The notes under the pieces are model-generated. The model saw nothing but the letters and a program-made list of their open reading frames with translations, did not search any database and was not told the origin of the DNA. From CBDVBE01 sp964543525 (GTDB lineage Bacteria > Fibrobacterota > Chitinivibrionia > Chitinivibrionales > JANQEN01), in contig CAZIYW010000034.1 in the NCBI GenBank assembly GCA_964543525.1, positions 1-43,339 of the forward strand: a stretch of DNA of 43,339 nt, given 5' to 3'. Both the position numbers and the translations under genes were made by a program. Shown in pieces: positions 1 through 7,573 of this stretch; position 1 is the stretch's first letter; each line of letters begins with the position of its first letter.

Positions 1-189
1 CTCATCCCGCTAAAGCGTGATATGCTCGTAATCGACCGGTTTATTTTCCGTTACGATTATTCTCTTCAATTCACCATGTCCGACCGGGACCACGAGAATG
101 ACATGCCTTTATATCATCCCGCACTCGATGGGGAATCCAACTGATGTTTTCTGGAAATATGCACAGAAAATGTGGTCTACACCGATTGC
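1..189. other. Window edge, no intact gene; possible C-terminal gene remnant
   Basis: No complete gene is visible here. On the minus strand, codons 108 down to 10 read as a 32-residue stretch ending in TAG with protein-like composition (…VVPVGHGELKRIIVTE…). It has no start codon and a stop lies just before it. The PVG-x-L pattern is reminiscent of the C-terminus of protein-L-isoaspartate methyltransferases, but the piece is too short to assign. It could be a decayed gene end or chance. Confidence 0.2.
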
Positions 190-1881
190 CTACTCTTTTT
201 TCACCAGCCCCTCCAGATACTGCAGCATCTCGACCTTCCTTGTCAAATATACCTCCTTGTACTGTCCCGCCCGGGAAATACCGGCGGCGACCAGTGTTTC
301 CTTCAACTGTTCATAGGCATTATTGACAAATTCATAGAAAAGAGGCGCGTCGAGCCGTTTGGTCCCCCGCTTTACCTCATATTCCGGATTCAGCTTTCGC
401 AGTTTTTCGTCAACCAGTATGGGGAATTTCTCCTTTTGTGCGTTTTCCACACCGGGTTTGAACTCAACGAATAATTTATAACAGAGGTCATTTTCATCAC
501 AGAACATGGTATAGAATTCAACACCAATCGATTTCTCTTCGGTCACTTCAGCAATAGCCTGCATCACCTGCTCCTCGGAGAGTTTTTCACCGGTGAGACT
601 GGTTATGCCTTCTCCCTTCTGAATAAATCTAAAGCAGGGAATCTGATTATAGAAACCGGTGATTTGGACAATGTCATTAATATCATAGCGGTACAACCCG
701 CTGCCGTTACTGAAAATAATATAGTACCGCTTGCCGACTTCAACCTCATGCGCCTGTAAGACCGGTGGATCGATTTGCTGTCGCGCCTCTTCTTCGATAA
801 ACTCAAAGTGGTAAATATGGGCGGCGCATACCGAGTAATCCCAGTCGTTTCCCAGGACCAAACCGGCCCGTCCCTCGCTTGCCTGGTATCCGAAGGCTCT
901 GATAACGGTTGCCTCGGGGAAAAGACCGTCCAGTTTAGGAATAATACGCGCAAAGTTACCCTGTTTCCAGGTGTTTACCAATGCGATATTGGGCCAGTAA
1001 TGCTTTGGCCGCAGGTCTTCTCCGTAGGTGTTTATAAAGCGCTCCAGCTCCTGCGCCCGCGCCTTGTTGGGTTTAAGGCGCGACAGGATATCTTCCCGGT
1101 CCGGCGGTGTTATCGTGTCAACCACATCTTTCCGCAACGTACCGTCACGGATGTCCTTTATCAAATCCGAGGAGCACTCAATACCAATCTCATACAGGCG
1201 CAGGACACTGGCCGGACTGGCGGCAATGATAATGGTGATATCGGCTTCAAGGGCAAACCGCATCATGGTATAGTACTTTTTTATATAATCTTTAATACAG
1301 ATTACCGAATAGGGGCATGAATAGGTGCTTTTAAGAACGTTGGGAATATTTTTAAACGCCATACCCGATATGGCTCCATAGGGCGTACCGTCCTCAACCG
1401 TTCCTTCTTCCGCCGGCGATACCGCGGAAAGACTCTTGCCGTCGTATATATGGGGATTGTCTTTCAGACAGGTATACAGCCACAGCTTATTCAATCCTGA
1501 ATAGGCATTTTCAAAGTAATCCCTGGATACCGGTATAAGCTTGGGCCTTGAGGTAGTCCCGCTGGTAGTATTGTAGAACAGTGGTCTTCCGGGAAACAGA
1601 ACATCCGCCTCGCCTTTACACATGCGTTCCACATACGGGCGGTGACGGCCGAAGCCGCTAATGGGAACCGCCTTACGGAAATCGTCAATCGTCTGTATTG
1701 TGTGGAAACCGTGCTCTTTACCAAAAACCGTATCTTTACTGGTCTTAACAATTTTTTTCAGCAGGCTGTCCTGGGTGGCTTTTAGCCGGTGGCTTATTGC
1801 ATCAAATTCCTTCAGACGGGGTTTGCCCACCAGCGATATCAGGAATTTTCTGAACCAGGGCTTTTCAGTAATACTTCCCAT
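190..1881 (-). CDS. GH3 (auxin-responsive promoter) family adenylate-forming protein
   Basis: This 563-residue protein belongs to the GH3 branch of the adenylate-forming (ANL) superfamily. The family activates carboxylic acids as acyl-AMP; plant members conjugate hormones to amino acids, and the substrates of bacterial members are largely unknown. The N-terminal part carries the ATP-phosphate-binding signature TTSGTTSRPKLIPVS at about residues 105-119. A second family-like segment, LYRYDINDIVQITGF, lies around residues 405-420, and the length is normal for GH3. The start is supported by AAGGAGG a few bases upstream of ATG. No signal peptide or membrane segment is seen, so it is probably cytosolic. 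It is separated from the upstream chimeric ligase genes by about 440 bp and may have its own promoter. Family assignment is good; substrate is unknown. Confidence 0.85.
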   Translation of the reverse strand: MGSITEKPWFRKFLISLVGKPRLKEFDAISHRLKATQDSLLKKIVKTSKDTVFGKEHGFHTIQTIDDFRKAVPISGFGRHRPYVERMCKGEADVLFPGRPLFYNTTSGTTSRPKLIPVSRDYFENAYSGLNKLWLYTCLKDNPHIYDGKSLSAVSPAEEGTVEDGTPYGAISGMAFKNIPNVLKSTYSCPYSVICIKDYIKKYYTMMRFALEADITIIIAASPASVLRLYEIGIECSSDLIKDIRDGTLRKDVVDTITPPDREDILSRLKPNKARAQELERFINTYGEDLRPKHYWPNIALVNTWKQGNFARIIPKLDGLFPEATVIRAFGYQASEGRAGLVLGNDWDYSVCAAHIYHFEFIEEEARQQIDPPVLQAHEVEVGKRYYIIFSNGSGLYRYDINDIVQITGFYNQIPCFRFIQKGEGITSLTGEKLSEEQVMQAIAEVTEEKSIGVEFYTMFCDENDLCYKLFVEFKPGVENAQKEKFPILVDEKLRKLNPEYEVKRGTKRLDAPLFYEFVNNAYEQLKETLVAAGISRAGQYKEVYLTRKVEMLQYLEGLVKKE

Positions 1882-1897
1882 CCTTCCCTCCTTCGTT

Positions 1898-2160
1898 TTA
1901 AAAAAAATTCTGGAGTTCCTTTTCGAGTATTTTCAACCGCACTGCCGCGTTCTGTTTATACCGGTCATCATCTGCATATTCTTTCGTTAGTAAAAGTGCC
2001 TTTTCTTATTAAGCGTCTCATGCACCCTGTCACTATCTATACTACAGAGCTCCGACTCCGCCAATTCAGCCGGGCTGTCACTAACCGTCGTATCCTCGAT
2101 GACAAGTAATGCGTGCAGAGAAAGAACCGGCAGCAGATATAGTGATGATGATAACCGCAT
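1898..2160 (-). pseudogene. Small exported protein gene interrupted by a -1 frameshift
   Basis: The minus strand has ATG at 2160 preceded by CAGGAGATACT, a good ribosome-binding site. It encodes MRLSSSLYLLPVLSLHALLV, a signal-peptide-like start, and continues to a stop at 1987 (57 aa). In the -1 frame, coding-like sequence picks up at the AAGAAAAGG run near 2009: a segment containing LLLTKEYADDDRYKQ, then AAVRLKILEKELQNFF and a stop at 1898. Joined across the shift, the product is about 87 residues with a signal peptide and a charged helical tail, ending just upstream of the GH3 gene's ribosome-binding site. I do not recognise the family. It may be a true pseudogene, a programmed slip at the A-run, or a sequencing error. 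Confidence 0.45.
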
Positions 2161-2318
2161 AGTATCTCCTGCGGATAATGGTGTGGTCTATTGAACAGTT
2201 TCCTGGGTGAAATGACGTATTGCCGATAAAATAGTTTTTTAACCGGGACAGCATCTAAAAAAATTTACCCTTTATGCCTTATGTACCCGTTCAATCCGGG
2301 AAAAGTACCCGCCGATAC

Positions 2319-3281
2319 TCAGGACTTTTTACCCTTTGCAAATATTCTTTTAAAGAGCGAAAAGGCCTGCTTTTTTCCCGATGGGGTCTGTTTGGCACTT
2401 TTTTCCGCAATACTCCGCTGCTTCTGATAGCCGAAACGCTCTTCCCGGGTCATGCTGCCATCCTGCAGGGACACCCGGAACTCTCTCTCAAGACCTGCGA
2501 CAATCTCCCTTTTAACCTCATCATCAACCGGTTCGGTTCCCAGTACTTCGGCAAGTGAAGTGAGCGGCTCGAGTATTTTATCTTTCACCTCAGGCGGCAC
2601 CCATATGGCGGAAAAAAAATCTGACGGTTGAAATGCGCGGATAAAACAGATTATGTTAATCACATAGATATCTTCAACCTCGGAAATAAGAAATCCCGCC
2701 AGCTTCTTTCCATGTATCCGAATGCTGCCTCTATGGTTGTACCAGACATCAGAGACGCCCATTTTTTTAAACGCATCTTCAATGGAATTGCCAATCCGCC
2801 GGTAGGCATTATCCAGATCGGAAAAGTTTTTCTTTGAAAGAACCGCCTGGACAAACAGGGAACTGTCCGGATCGGCGAAGGTGAGGGTGCGCTCACCTGT
2901 CGTTATTATATGCTTTAAATCGGGAAGATCCGAGCGTAACTCATTTATCAATGTTACCGAATTTGTCAGACAGACAAGAGCAATGGCTCCGCAATCCCTT
3001 AATATGTGGGTAATCTCCTTACCTTTATACATGGTATTAAACGGTACGGCAACGGCGCCGAGTTTCTGACAGGCATAAAAGGTGTACACAAATTCCGGTA
3101 TATTGGGGAGCATAATGGCAACTCGGTCCCCTTCCCGTACACCCAGGTTTCGCAATCCGTTTGCAACACGGTTTACCGATTTATTCAATTCTGAAAAACT
3201 AATCTCCCTCCCATCGCAGACCAGCGCCGGTTGATTCGGCCGCTGCTCGGCCCATTTCTCAACTAACTTTCCTAACTGCAT
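2319..3281 (-). CDS. Chimeric ORF: N-half of acyl-CoA synthetase fused to C-half of lipoate-ligase-like protein
   Basis: Residues 1 to about 129 are the N-terminal subdomain of a long-chain acyl-CoA synthetase/AMP ligase (QPALVCDGREISFSEL, GDRVAIMLPNIPEFV, GAVAVPFNTMYKG). The protein then loses this similarity before the ATP-binding SGTTG motif. From about 130 to 290 it resembles the C-terminal half of LplA-type lipoate ligases: a DPDSSL segment, a helix ending KKMGVSDVW, GKKLAG with the candidate catalytic lysine at 192/193, and SLAEVLG followed by a charged helix. The last 30 residues are basic. The ORF starts within TAATG, sharing one base with the stop of the upstream ORF, which holds the complementary halves. 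The split lies near Gly129 (bases 2895-2897). As it stands, neither enzyme is complete in this polypeptide. The lipoate-ligase assignment was made by eye and is moderate. Confidence 0.7.
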   Translation of the reverse strand: MQLGKLVEKWAEQRPNQPALVCDGREISFSELNKSVNRVANGLRNLGVREGDRVAIMLPNIPEFVYTFYACQKLGAVAVPFNTMYKGKEITHILRDCGAIALVCLTNSVTLINELRSDLPDLKHIITTGERTLTFADPDSSLFVQAVLSKKNFSDLDNAYRRIGNSIEDAFKKMGVSDVWYNHRGSIRIHGKKLAGFLISEVEDIYVINIICFIRAFQPSDFFSAIWVPPEVKDKILEPLTSLAEVLGTEPVDDEVKREIVAGLEREFRVSLQDGSMTREERFGYQKQRSIAEKSAKQTPSGKKQAFSLFKRIFAKGKKS

Positions 3282-4690
3282 TACCGCTCCCGTTCTATTA
3301 ACCGCAAATCTTTCGATTCTCCCCGCAACTCCTTCCGCAGGACTTTTCCGGTGGCGCTTCTGGGCAGCATATCGATAAATATTATCTCATCAGGGGTTTT
3401 ATAAGCGGCAAGCGTTTTTCTACAGTATTCAAAGATCTCCTCTGCTGCGGGCGACTCCCCATCCACCGGAACAACAAAGGCCTTGATATCCTCCTTCCCT
3501 CCTTCTTTTTTAACTCCCACCACTGCTGCTTCGGCCACTTTCGGATGCTGCAACAGATGATCTTCAATCTCTCCGGGCGATATATTGTACCCTCCCTTGA
3601 TTATAATATCCTTTTTACGATCGGTTATGAAAAAATAACCGTCCGAATCGACATACCCGATATCGCCGGTATGAAGCCAGCCGTCTCTGAACGTTTCTTC
3701 AGTATCCTCCGGCAGATTGTAATAGCCTTTACTGACCACTGCACCGCGTATTACGATTTCACCGTTCGTCTCCGGCGGCAGATCATTTCCCGCATCGTCA
3801 AATACTCTCATTTCAATATCAGGCAGCGGCGTGCCGATAGAACCTGGTTTGATACGCTCCGGCGGATTAACGGCAACCGCGGACGTTGACTCGGTCATAC
3901 CATATCCTTCGATAATCGCCGCACCGAATATCTCCCTGAAACTGTCAATTAGTTCAAGGGATAACGGCGCTGCGCCGGATATACAGTATTTCAAACGGGG
4001 CTTTGTTTCCATGGAAGCCATTCGCCGTTTCGCCGCAAGCAAGAGATGCCGGTACTGAGTAGGAATAGCGACAACCACACTTATCTTTTCATCAACCATC
4101 ATTTTAAAAAATTTTCTGGGATGGTACTGGGGGACGAGCGCCTGGGTCAATCCCCGGTACAACGACAGTACACACACATCGGCCAGACCGAATACGTGAA
4201 AAAAAGGCACCAGACTCGAAAACCGGTCATGTGGCTCCGTCTTTATCACCGTCTCTGTAATTGCACACTCCGCCAGGAAATTACCATGGGTCAGCATGAC
4301 TCCTTTAGGCATGCCGGTAGTGCCCGATGTATAGATCAAGGCCGCAAGCTCATCATCAGATCGTTCAACCGCCTGGAATGCATCACCGGACCGAAGCATC
4401 ATCTCATCCAGGGAGATAGTTTCCGCAGGTCGCGTCGATGCCCTCCCGGCCCTGGGCTGAATAACCACATCGATCCCCAGCTTCTCCGCCTCTTCACGAT
4501 CAACGGACACTTCCGCACCGGCCAGTATCCCTTTTTTCACAATCCTCTGGATAATAACCGTCTCGGGAGTGACCTTCGCCGCCATAATATAGCGCCCGGC
4601 AAGCCTCCCTTCCGCCACCGCTGATGGCATGGCCAGGACATCCGCTACATCAGCGCTGTCGTTATAGAGTAACCGCCATGAATTTGCCAT
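3281..4690 (-). CDS. Chimeric ORF: N-half of lipoate-ligase-like protein fused to C-half of acyl-CoA synthetase
   Basis: Residues 1 to about 82 (WRLLYNDSADVADVLAM…, ETVIIQR, REEAEKLGIDVVIQPRAG) align by eye with the N-terminal part of LplA-type lipoate ligases up to the place of the RRxxGGG motif. From about residue 83 the protein is an acyl-CoA synthetase lacking its first ~130 residues: the phosphate-binding YTSGTTGMPKG (120-130), then YGMTEST, GWLHTGDIGY, DRKKDIIIKGGYNISPGEIE, and PRSATGKVLRKEL with the late catalytic lysine. The gene begins 5 nt after the symporter stop, and its stop overlaps the start of the next chimeric ORF (TAATG), so the set is probably one transcript and translationally coupled. 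It could activate fatty acids only if the missing N-terminal subdomain is supplied in trans. Confidence 0.8.
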   Translation of the reverse strand: MANSWRLLYNDSADVADVLAMPSAVAEGRLAGRYIMAAKVTPETVIIQRIVKKGILAGAEVSVDREEAEKLGIDVVIQPRAGRASTRPAETISLDEMMLRSGDAFQAVERSDDELAALIYTSGTTGMPKGVMLTHGNFLAECAITETVIKTEPHDRFSSLVPFFHVFGLADVCVLSLYRGLTQALVPQYHPRKFFKMMVDEKISVVVAIPTQYRHLLLAAKRRMASMETKPRLKYCISGAAPLSLELIDSFREIFGAAIIEGYGMTESTSAVAVNPPERIKPGSIGTPLPDIEMRVFDDAGNDLPPETNGEIVIRGAVVSKGYYNLPEDTEETFRDGWLHTGDIGYVDSDGYFFITDRKKDIIIKGGYNISPGEIEDHLLQHPKVAEAAVVGVKKEGGKEDIKAFVVPVDGESPAAEEIFEYCRKTLAAYKTPDEIIFIDMLPRSATGKVLRKELRGESKDLRLIERER

Positions 4691-4695
4691 AACAC

Positions 4696-6186
4696 CTATG
4701 CTTTCGTCGATAAAAATTCATCAACCTCATCAAAGAATTTATTCTGTATCTCCATTGAAGGTCCGGGAGTTACGAGACTGACTATCCAATATATCAGCGA
4801 GTTTACAATAATTGATACCAGAATTATCTTTGTCCCAACACCAAAAATAAACCCTGCAATCAGCAGGACAGCGCCGATCACTATACCGGTTATGGCCCCC
4901 TGCTTTGTCCCGCGTTTCCATAATACGGAACCGACAAGACAGGGCGCCCACTGAGCAAAACCGGGTACCGCAATCAGCACCAGGTATTCGGCAAGGGCAA
5001 CCGGATTCCATAAAGCAATACCCAGACTGAGAATTATGAGTATGACCACCGCGCCCTTGGTCCAGTTGATGAGCTGCTGATCATCCGCGTCAGGCTTGAT
5101 AAAACCGTGAATCAGGTCCCGGGAAACAATAATAGCGGAAGTCAACAACTGCACTGCGGCCGTGGAAATAGCGGCGGCAATAACCCCCATGAGCACAAAG
5201 ACGGCAAACCAGCCGGGCAGATATCTGGTTACAATTACCTGGAGAATATTATCCGCCTCTTTGCCACCTATCGGTGGTACCAATGTATCGGGCATATAGC
5301 TGATGGCCGGTGCTACAACAGAACCCCATATAAACGGCACGGTATAGAACAACAGACCGCCCGCCACAATAGCCAGCAGGGGCAGCCATTTGAATATGTA
5401 CTTCTCACGGGCAGTCATAGTACCGATAACCACATGAGGCCAGCTGAATACGAGCATTCCCACGATGAGCAGGCCGCTGATGGTCACATGATCAAAGACA
5501 TTTTCGGGTCCCGGTGCGGTCAACAGCGCGGGAGCCTTTTCTGAAATAATCTGAGCCGCCTGCGGCAAACCGCCGGGAAAGACCTTTTTCACTACCCAGA
5601 CCAGCGAACCCAGAAAAGTAACTGCATACACACTGCCGAGAAAGACATTTACCCAGGCGGTAATACGCATACCGCCCAGAAGAACGACAAGGACCAGCAG
5701 TACTACTGTATATACTATTCCCACTACTGGAGAAACCCCGGTTAACGCTTTAAAACCGAGTCCGACCCCCAGGGGCTGTATACCGACATAGGGAACAATG
5801 AAAGCCAGGAGTATGATAGCCAGAATCAAGCGCAGCGTTTTCGACTGGTAGCGGACCCCTATCATTTCGACCGGTGAAAGGAAGCGATTGAGGCGGGTAA
5901 CCGCCCACAGGCGCGGCCCGAGGAACATATACAGCGCGGCAAAACCGATAACACAGCCCCACACGAAGTAGACGTATGACGGGCCGTGACGGTACAGATA
6001 CCCGGAATACCCGTAAAAAGTCCACGCACTCGAAATGGCAAAAAGCATGAAGAAAAACATGACAACGATACCGATGCCCCGACCGGCCAACATATAATCT
6101 TCAGAGGTCTTGGCGGAAATCATATAGCCGTATACCGCCATCCATAATACAATGAGTCCGAAAAGAATGAGAATAGTGATAGTCAT
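4696..6186 (-). CDS. Sodium:solute symporter (SSS family)
   Basis: This 496-residue integral membrane protein has about 12-13 hydrophobic segments and the fold pattern of the sodium:solute symporter family. Typical pieces are the N-terminal YMLAGRGIG motif, WTFYGYSGYLYRHGPSY, GGMRITAWVNVFLGSVYAVT, and a central stretch with AAAISTAAVQLLTSAIIVSRD. The family couples inward Na+ flux to uptake of organic solutes such as carboxylates, proline or sugars; the substrate cannot be told from sequence. GGGGAGGAG about 9 nt upstream supports the start. The DUF3311 protein encoded 16 nt upstream is a common partner of such transporters. Acyl-ligase-derived ORFs follow 5 nt downstream, which suggests, but does not prove, an organic acid substrate that is then activated to a CoA ester. 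Confidence 0.9.
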   Translation of the reverse strand: MTITILILFGLIVLWMAVYGYMISAKTSEDYMLAGRGIGIVVMFFFMLFAISSAWTFYGYSGYLYRHGPSYVYFVWGCVIGFAALYMFLGPRLWAVTRLNRFLSPVEMIGVRYQSKTLRLILAIILLAFIVPYVGIQPLGVGLGFKALTGVSPVVGIVYTVVLLVLVVLLGGMRITAWVNVFLGSVYAVTFLGSLVWVVKKVFPGGLPQAAQIISEKAPALLTAPGPENVFDHVTISGLLIVGMLVFSWPHVVIGTMTAREKYIFKWLPLLAIVAGGLLFYTVPFIWGSVVAPAISYMPDTLVPPIGGKEADNILQVIVTRYLPGWFAVFVLMGVIAAAISTAAVQLLTSAIIVSRDLIHGFIKPDADDQQLINWTKGAVVILIILSLGIALWNPVALAEYLVLIAVPGFAQWAPCLVGSVLWKRGTKQGAITGIVIGAVLLIAGFIFGVGTKIILVSIIVNSLIYWIVSLVTPGPSMEIQNKFFDEVDEFLSTKA

Positions 6187-6202
6187 AACCGTGCTCCTCC
6201 CC

Positions 6203-6418
6203 TTATTTCCTGTATGGCCAGTAGTTAAAGAAATAGATCAGGTATGCCACCAGCCAGACAAGGAGCAAGAGTACTCCTGAAAGAAACGGCAGCGTCATCC
6301 ACCCGAAAAAGAGACGCTCCTGAAAGAAGAATTTCGGGATATAGAGCATGACAATTACAGAAAGAAGCAACACAGAAAGAAAGATTTTGCCGGGGGTATG
6401 ACGAATAATCTCACGCAT
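6203..6418 (-). CDS. DUF3311 small membrane protein, symporter partner
   Basis: This 71-residue protein has two hydrophobic segments, about residues 12-32 and 40-66, separated by a short loop containing FGWMTLPFLSG. This is the layout of DUF3311 proteins, which are typically encoded directly before a sodium:solute symporter. AAGGAGG lies 4 nt upstream of the ATG, and the symporter follows after 16 nt. The small protein is probably a subunit or stabiliser of the symporter; direct function is unknown. Confidence 0.8.
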   Translation of the reverse strand: MREIIRHTPGKIFLSVLLLSVIVMLYIPKFFFQERLFFGWMTLPFLSGVLLLLVWLVAYLIYFFNYWPYRK

Positions 6419-6789
6419 GACGCCTCCTTACGATTATATTGCCAACAGGTCAACCAACAGAACGGTATACCATGAAGTCCTTAAGCAAAATACTCAACAC
6501 GGAAATAGGTGTCAAGGAAAATGCACGGCGGGGTAGATAAGTAAACCTGCCACTGTTATCCGGAATTTCAAAGGCAGCGGTAAATTCTGTCAGTGTACAG
6601 TACATCCGTAAAATCAAACCTTGAACCTTAAAGCTTCCGAGGTTATTTTTTTCTATTCAACCGGTCGACTTTATGGTATACTATCTATGGTGTTGCATGA
6701 AATCCGGTAATATACTGAACATCCTTTCTTCAATTATGTAATTTAGCGTCAGCGGCAGCACCGGCTATAATAAAACGCAGGATTACCCT
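6419..6789. other. Divergent intergenic region, no gene seen
   Basis: This 371-bp stretch separates the minus-strand DUF3311/symporter transcript from the plus-strand STAS gene and should hold both promoters. TATAAT-like hexamers occur at 6433-6438 (minus) and TATACT hexamers upstream of the STAS gene (plus). None sits at a convincing 16-18 nt distance from a good -35 box, so no promoter is called. No coding sequence or terminator is visible. Confidence 0.4.
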
Positions 6790-7125
6790 ATGCAAACAGA
6801 AATCTACCCCAAAGGAAAATACCAGGTAATAAAAATCAAGGATGTGCTGAATCTCACCTCTGATATTGACTCCCTTGAAGATATTGTTACCGACCTGATC
6901 AATGAAAACCGGATATATATCGCTATTCACTTTTCAGACGGCTCGTATCTCTGCTCCCGATCGGGCGCAACACTGATTCGATGCTGGGAACTGATAAAGG
7001 AACACAAAGGCAGCCTGGCACTCCTCAATGTAAACCAGGATATTCATGATTTTCTTTCAATAATAGATCTCGATTCATTGATTAAAACGTTCGACTCGGA
7101 AGACCAGCTTCCTGCAGCAGAATAA
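6790..7125 (+). CDS. STAS-domain protein (anti-sigma factor antagonist-like)
   Basis: This 111-residue protein consists of one STAS domain. Beta-strand IYIAIHFSDGSYL is followed by CSRSGATLIRCWELIKEHKG, where Ser56/Ser58 occupy the place of the phosphorylated serine in SpoIIAA/RsbV-type antagonists (consensus D-S-S-G-L). LALLNVNQDIHDFL matches the last strand and helix. In that family the unphosphorylated form binds an anti-sigma kinase and frees a sigma factor. The usual acidic residue before the serine is replaced here by Cys-Ser-Arg, so canonical switching is uncertain. No kinase or PP2C phosphatase is encoded in the window. GCAGGA about 8 nt upstream supports the start. Confidence 0.65.
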   Translation: MQTEIYPKGKYQVIKIKDVLNLTSDIDSLEDIVTDLINENRIYIAIHFSDGSYLCSRSGATLIRCWELIKEHKGSLALLNVNQDIHDFLSIIDLDSLIKTFDSEDQLPAAE

Positions 7126-7169
7126 TAATCACAGGATTACACTACAACCACCGTAAAAATACAGACACG

Positions 7170-7412
7170 ATGAATGAAAAACGTCAAAACCTGTACTCCT
7201 TTACTTCGCAGAGAGATTTAGCGGCTTTTTTTTCCGGCACCCTTCCGAAAAAGGTAATAAAGGAGACAATCAAATCGTTACGAAAAAGCTTTATCAAACG
7301 TACTAATGTTTCACGGACAGTGAATCACCTGCAATTTTTAAAAAAATGTGAGTATGCACTGGTAAAGCTTTCCAAACAGGCGATTAGTAAATCTGAACAG
7401 GAGGAGACCTGA
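7170..7412 (+). CDS. Small hypothetical protein
   Basis: This 80-residue, lysine-rich, predicted mostly helical protein follows the STAS gene by 44 bp on the same strand. It has no signal peptide, membrane segment or cysteine cluster, and I do not recognise a family. The Shine-Dalgarno is weak (ACAGACACG before ATG). Codon use looks coding and no competing frame is better, but the evidence rests on position and composition only. It may be co-transcribed with the STAS protein. Confidence 0.45.
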   Translation: MNEKRQNLYSFTSQRDLAAFFSGTLPKKVIKETIKSLRKSFIKRTNVSRTVNHLQFLKKCEYALVKLSKQAISKSEQEET

Positions 7413-7573
7413 AACACCCTGCATCAACCGCAATTTTCCCCGGTTCTCAGTTTAAATAAGGTATTTTGTTGAAGAGTATGGATCATTAATTGTGAACCGG
7501 AAGCCCGGTATCTTCGACACTTAAAGAGAGCGGTTGTATCTATTCTATTCGACATATCCTGTGCAGAACACTC

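Noticed and set aside
775..1320. Plus-strand reading frame of 181 codons inside the GH3 gene
   Set aside because: Antisense to a conserved coding region with no independent evidence.
6419..6789. Possible riboswitch or small RNA in the divergent gap before the STAS gene
   Set aside because: No conserved aptamer pattern, hairpin series or terminator could be recognised.
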